Assembly: GCF_034702125.1 (NCBI RefSeq)
Contig: NC_085861.1
Span: 3,930,145 to 3,994,144, forward strand
DNA length: 64,000 nucleotides
Direction: 5' to 3'
From: Engraulis encrasicolus
Lineage: Eukaryota; Chordata; Actinopteri; Clupeiformes; Engraulidae
The notes below the pieces were generated by a model. It saw nothing but the letters and a program-made list of their open reading frames with translations, searched no databases and was not told where the DNA came from. Below, piece by piece: positions 63,930 to 64,000 of this stretch. Both the position numbers and the translations under genes were made by a program. Every line of letters starts with the position of its first letter. The first letter of the stretch is position 1.

Positions 63930-64000
63930 AGGGCCGCTGACAGGGCCCAGGACAAAGTCATCTGAAAGGGCCCCCTACCGAATACATATACTGTAATGAG
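63930..64000. mobile_element. Start of a GGGCCC-rich repeat, cut by the window end
   Basis: CAGGGCCGCTGACAGGGCCC resembles the GGGCCC-rich elements at 4942 and 23424. The other end lies outside the window. Confidence 0.35.

Overview
The window is vertebrate, and almost certainly teleost fish, nuclear DNA. It has short coding exons with GT-AG introns, very long CA/TG microsatellites, and dense Tc1, hAT, TTAA-flanked and tRNA-SINE insertions of the kinds found in ray-finned fish. Nothing bacterial was seen. No search could be run, so gene identities rest on translated exons, splice phases that join cleanly, and recall of the families.

Layout. (1) 1-18766, + strand: the last eight coding exons of an ADAM22-type gene, from the transmembrane exon to the C-terminal PDZ ligand ETSI; its 3' UTR probably runs to about 26.7 kb. 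(2) 29184-41753, - strand: a complete seven-exon RING/B-box/coiled-coil/PRY-SPRY TRIM gene (TRIM A, 473 aa). (3) 44763-58915, - strand: a second complete TRIM gene in ten exons (TRIM B, 490 aa), whose first intron holds nested transposons. (4) 58916-64000: no recognised gene, only repeats. ADAM22 and TRIM A are convergent; TRIM A and TRIM B are tandem paralogues read in the same direction.

Function. The ADAM22 tail carries two RPRSNS sites of 14-3-3 type and the PDZ ligand that anchors this LGI1 receptor to MAGUK scaffolds; alternative donors and cassette exons with matching phases are visible. The two TRIM genes belong to the PRY-SPRY class of E3 ubiquitin ligases (A33/TRIM35/NF7-like) that is expanded in fish and often immune related.

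Most unusual: (a) a family of about 190-230 bp hairpin insertions with 11-18 bp target duplications whose loops carry hammerhead-ribozyme boxes (CTGANGA, a stem, then GAAAC); (b) repeated local duplication of exon edges in all three genes, two of which became minisatellites, one rewriting the TRIM B C-terminus and one laying down about ten decoy splice donors in TRIM A; (c) four extra TRIM B introns, all splitting an Arg codon as AG^G, one with a GC donor; (d) a 3.15 kb long-inverted-repeat element with a 9 bp target duplication and inverted tRNA-like modules.
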